Positions 60,711 to 64,000 of a DNA stretch of 64,000 bases are shown one piece after another. The notes under the pieces are model-generated. The model had not been told where the DNA came from. It made no database searches and worked only from the letters and a program-made list of their open reading frames with translations. Origin of the DNA: Panicum virgatum (taxonomy: Eukaryota; Streptophyta; Magnoliopsida; Poales; Poaceae); assembly GCF_016808335.1 (NCBI RefSeq), contig NC_053149.1, positions 30,687,339-30,751,338 on the forward strand, given 5' to 3'. Made by a program: the position numbers and the translations under genes. Position 1 is the first letter of the stretch. Each line of letters opens with the position of its first letter.

Positions 60711-63196
60711 TGTAACACCCGGTTTATAAAAGGACATAAACCGAGCAATCATATACGTGCCAGGATCAAGTCACATGTATATACAACAGAATGAACAGTA
60801 TATCACAGCACATATCACGTAAAAAGATATAATAAAGCGAGTACAAAAGTTATTTATTACATTAATGACATAAATGTCTGATACAGCGGAAGCGAAGTAC
60901 AAATACGATAAAAACTCTCCGAAGCTGAGCAGGGCGCCACAGGGACGTCGACTGGGAGACGAACGCCTAGAAGTCCTCGTAGTCTTGGTAGCGCTGAGCG
61001 AACTCCCTCGCGTCGGCAGGAACTGAGCAGCAGCAGCGTATCCAAGAGGAAAAAGTAGAGAAGAGGCAAGGGTGAGTACACAACTCGTACTCAACAAGTA
61101 TAACACAAACTATGAGGCTCTAGGTTGGCTGACTCAACTACATTACCTTTTAAGTGTTGGCAAAATTTTATTAAAGCTATTTACTTCAAGTTGATGAATT
61201 ACCATAAACCCAGTAACATAGTAATTAATCAAAATTAAATTATGAAACTACTGAGATCCAAACCAAACCAAGCCACCCGGGGAAACCTGCCTCGTCGAAG
61301 GAAGATAACTCCACTAATCAAAAGGAGGATCTAGGCCGCTCATGACCGTGAGCACGGCTAGTATACCAGGTTTTACACTCTGCAGAGGTTGCACATCTTT
61401 ACCCACAAGTCGTGAGCTACGTTAGTTGTTCATCACACTTCCTTAGGTGAGATGACTAGCAAACTCACTACGAGGCCGTTACAAAGACACGTTGGTAAGG
61501 TGTAACCGCTAAGGAATCAGGCTCCGCAACGATGGTAACCACCTCGAGGGGTACGCAGACCAAGCCCCGTAGCCTGGGAACCATTGAAGCACACCACCCC
61601 CCATGCCCCGTCGGTAAGTTACTCCCGAACCAAAATGACCTAATTAGTAAGCCAAGATCGTCCCATTCCAGTCTTGTGGTAGCGATGTTGTCCCAGGTTG
61701 TCGCTCTATGAACCGGTCCTTATGGAGAGTGGCCAACCAGGCAGTAAGCACCGTGCTAGCCCCCTAAACCATGTTTCTAACAAAACCAATTTTAACGAGA
61801 CGTGAGCCACTCAAGCCACACAGAGGGCCACTCTCAGAATTAAGTTGCATATACCATTAATCAAATTAATTAAAAAGGTCCAAGTGTGTTATAGCGTGGC
61901 ACCTAGCACAACTAACCAAAATGCAACCCAAAAGATATATATATAAAGGATATAAAGTGGTTAGGAAAGTCCTTATAGGCATAAAGTATTAAAATGCAGT
62001 ATAAAAATGTAATTAAAGGTGATAGGTGATGTTCATGTTATACTTGCCTTCCTCGTACTACTCCTGCTGCTGCTCAAACTGGTCGGAAGATGGCTGCTCA
62101 AACTGGTCGGAAGATGGCTGCTCCGGGTACTGGTACTGGGGCTCCTCAACTGGATCAGCGTCTACTCACGAACACATGGCCAAAACAATGCACAACAATA
62201 AGCATACAAGCAAACACTAACAAAAGCTAGAAACAGTACATCAGTACATAAAAACAGCACACTAAACTAGTCTAAAACTATTCTACGCGTTACAACGATC
62301 GCATGGATATAAAGAACGCCTAAAACAGAGCTAAAACGCAAAATGTAGGCTAAAAACAAGATCCAGGGACCTATTTGTAAGAAAACTGGAGTTCCAGGGG
62401 GTTTCTGGGCAAAACCGCGAACTAAAAACGTAATTAAACCTTAGTTCCAGGGTCTAACGTGAAAAAAGGCAAGGGCTGGACGGCGGGTTTGATTTCTGGA
62501 AAGATCAGGGGCCTAAACATAAAAAACAGGACTTAGCTGTGAATACTTTTGAATAAAGCTGGACCGCGGGTTGATATCAAGTAAACTGGGGGGTTCTTTA
62601 GCAAAAAGACCAGGGCGAAGGGGTATCTTCTAATCTGGGCCGACGGTTTAGGATCAGATGGTTCAGATCTAACGAGATCCTGATCTAATCTAGAGCGTGG
62701 GTTTCAGATCGGTCGGTCCGGGTAACTCGCGGGCACCGGCGCCGGCGGGACGCACGGAGCGTGGTGGCGCGCGAGGGAGCTTGTCGGAGTTCGCCAAATC
62801 CGGCACTCCGAGGGTCGGTTTGAGCCGGGGATAGGCCGTGGAGCATGCCCGCGGCATGGGTAAGCCACTGGAGGCAACATCTGGGCACGGGGATGGCTAG
62901 AGCGTGGAGCTCGACAGTGGAGGCGGCTCGGCGAGGCGAGGTCTCGCCGGAGCAGGCCGTTCCGGGTTTTCCAGGGGGGCTACGGCATACCATAACGAGC
63001 GCAAAGGTGCGGGAGAAGGTGCTGAAGCTCACCGGGGTTCGTGGTGGCCGGAGCAGCTGTGCAAGGTGGACGCCGGCGTGGTCGTGCGGAGGCGCTGGGC
63101 GGAGCTTCGCGGTTCGGGCGACGTTGGGCTCCTTCGGGCTCCTGGGTGGCACGACTCGCAAGCAGGTGGCGCTGTGAAACAGGCAGAGAGGTTAAC
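60711..63196 (-). repeat. 5' LTR of Tekay copy 2, interrupted by copy 3
   Basis: Begins (plus strand) TGTAACACCCGG and follows the LTR of copy 1 in reverse, with extra sequence near 61500-62000 that copy 1 lacks. At GAGAGGTTA the match to the other LTR stops and copy 3 begins. Confidence 0.88.
62070..62117 (-). repeat. 24-bp tandem duplication in the Tekay LTR
   Basis: Two perfect copies of a unit starting CTGCTCAAACTGGTCGGAAG (62070-62093, 62094-62117). Confidence 0.85.
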
Positions 63197-64000
63197 TATA
63201 ACACCCTAATTTAAATTTCAGCATTTAATAATAAATTTAATTGGCTTTATTTAAATTCCTAAGGTTTATTGTGTTAGTCTTGCATTTAATCTAGTTTTTG
63301 TTTCACAAGTAATTAAAATTTTCTTAGGTTTAACTTTGTTGATGCATTCATACCGATGCATTGTTTTAATTGTTTGATTTCATAGGAGTTTGAATTCAAA
63401 GTTTCTTTTGAATTCAAATAGTTGAGCTTGAGTGAGAAATAGAATAGAAATAGAAAAGGAAAAAACCAAAGCAAAACCCAAACCCAACTTCCCAGCCCAA
63501 ACCCACCTCCCTCCCCGCGGCCCAACCTTCTGCGCGGGCCCAGCAGCTCCCCCGAGCCCAGCTCGGTCCGCCTCCTCCTCTCTCTCCCTTCCCGGGCGGC
63601 CCAGCCCACACGTCACCCCTTCAGCCCACGCGCGCGCCCTCTCTCCCTCACGCGCGGCCCAGCACGCGCTCGCGCCGGCTTGCTCCCCTGGGCCCGCACG
63701 CCAGCGCGACGCCCGCATCGCCGCATCGCCCTTCACCCCGCGTCGCTCCTAGGCCCACACGCCAGTGAGCCAGCGCCACTGCCTTCCGCTGACCGGCCTG
63801 GTCCACCTGCCAGATCCGTCTCCCTCCCCCGCGCAACCGAAGCCGTGATCCTCGCCTGGGATCTTGCCGGCCTTCCAAACCAGGCACGCACGCCCAAGTT
63901 GGCCACCGCCCTATAAGTAGCCCCCGCGACCCCCCCCTGCGTCCTCATCTCCACCCCGCCGCCACCCCAAACCCTAAGCCGCGCCGCCCGTGCTCCCGGA
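63197..64000 (+). repeat. Start of a third Tekay-like LTR, inserted in copy 2 (runs off window)
   Basis: Starts TATAACACCCTAATTTAAAT, matching the LTR start of copy 1 with TG changed to TA. It follows that LTR through the GAATTCAAA inverted repeat and the GCCCA-rich block. TTAAC (63192-63196) may be its target duplication. Confidence 0.8.

Larger units (their letters stand above)
53411..63196 (-). mobile_element. Tekay-like chromovirus, copy 2 (minus strand)
   Basis: Internal region 55533-60710 with gag, protease, RT, RNase H, integrase and chromodomain, PBS for tRNA-iMet and polypurine tract. The right (5') LTR runs 60711-63196 and is then interrupted by copy 3; the left (3') LTR (53411-55532) lacks about 1.5 kb of its outer end. 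Shared LTR parts are nearly identical by eye, so it is fairly young, but pol and gag carry stops. Confidence 0.9.

Overview
The window looks like a heterochromatic, repeat-packed stretch of a grass (Poaceae) genome, plausibly Panicoideae. I found no credible host gene. The plant assignment rests on spliced transposon genes with GT-AG introns, tRNA-iMet and tRNA-Asp primer binding sites, a Tourist-like MITE, a 9-bp-TSD MULE inside a CACTA transposase, and nested chromovirus (Tekay-like), Athila-like and TAT/Retand-like Ty3/Gypsy retrotransposons. The species cannot be named from the sequence alone.

Layout. 1-5697: 3' part of a Tekay-like chromovirus (pol with chromodomain, polypurine tract, 2.9-kb LTR). 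5698-6240: an LTR/primer-site remnant with three PBS-like repeats. 6241-10231: a CACTA TNP2-type transposase pseudogene, cut by an 886-bp CACTA-like insertion and a 1.1-kb MULE with a perfect 9-bp target duplication; a convergent minus-strand coiled-coil gene with a coding minisatellite follows (10973-12725). 12899-13276: a Tourist-like MITE.

14359-53410 is one nested stack. The oldest layer is an Athila-like element (D). Its 5' LTR is split by TAT-type element A (14884-28247, minus). Its protease region is split by gag-pro-only element C (30218-51310, TSD ACATG). The 3' LTR of C holds an Athila-like LTR (Y), which holds TAT-type element B (37579-49506, minus, TSD GTAAG). 53411-63196 is a second Tekay-like element (minus) with a truncated left LTR; its right LTR is split by the start of a third copy (63197 to the window end).

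The most interesting biology is in A and B. Besides gag, protease, RT, RNase H, a second archaeal-type RNase H and integrase on the minus strand, both carry two genes on the opposite strand, between pol and the 3' LTR: a short Ser/Asp/Glu-rich acidic protein, and a five-exon gene for a plant-mobile-domain-like protein with a basic linker and C-terminal coiled coil, preceded by its own TATA box. Where these genes converge with pol there is an array of 21-bp hairpins (three in A, four in B). The hexamer GCCGAT/ATCGGC is scattered over the whole element on both strands, in coding and non-coding parts, about 49 times in A against 6-7 expected by chance, and flanks the TATA box of the antisense gene. 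I infer a candidate self-recognition or regulatory system carried by these retrotransposons; function is untested. All copies seen here are damaged by stops, frameshifts or deletions.
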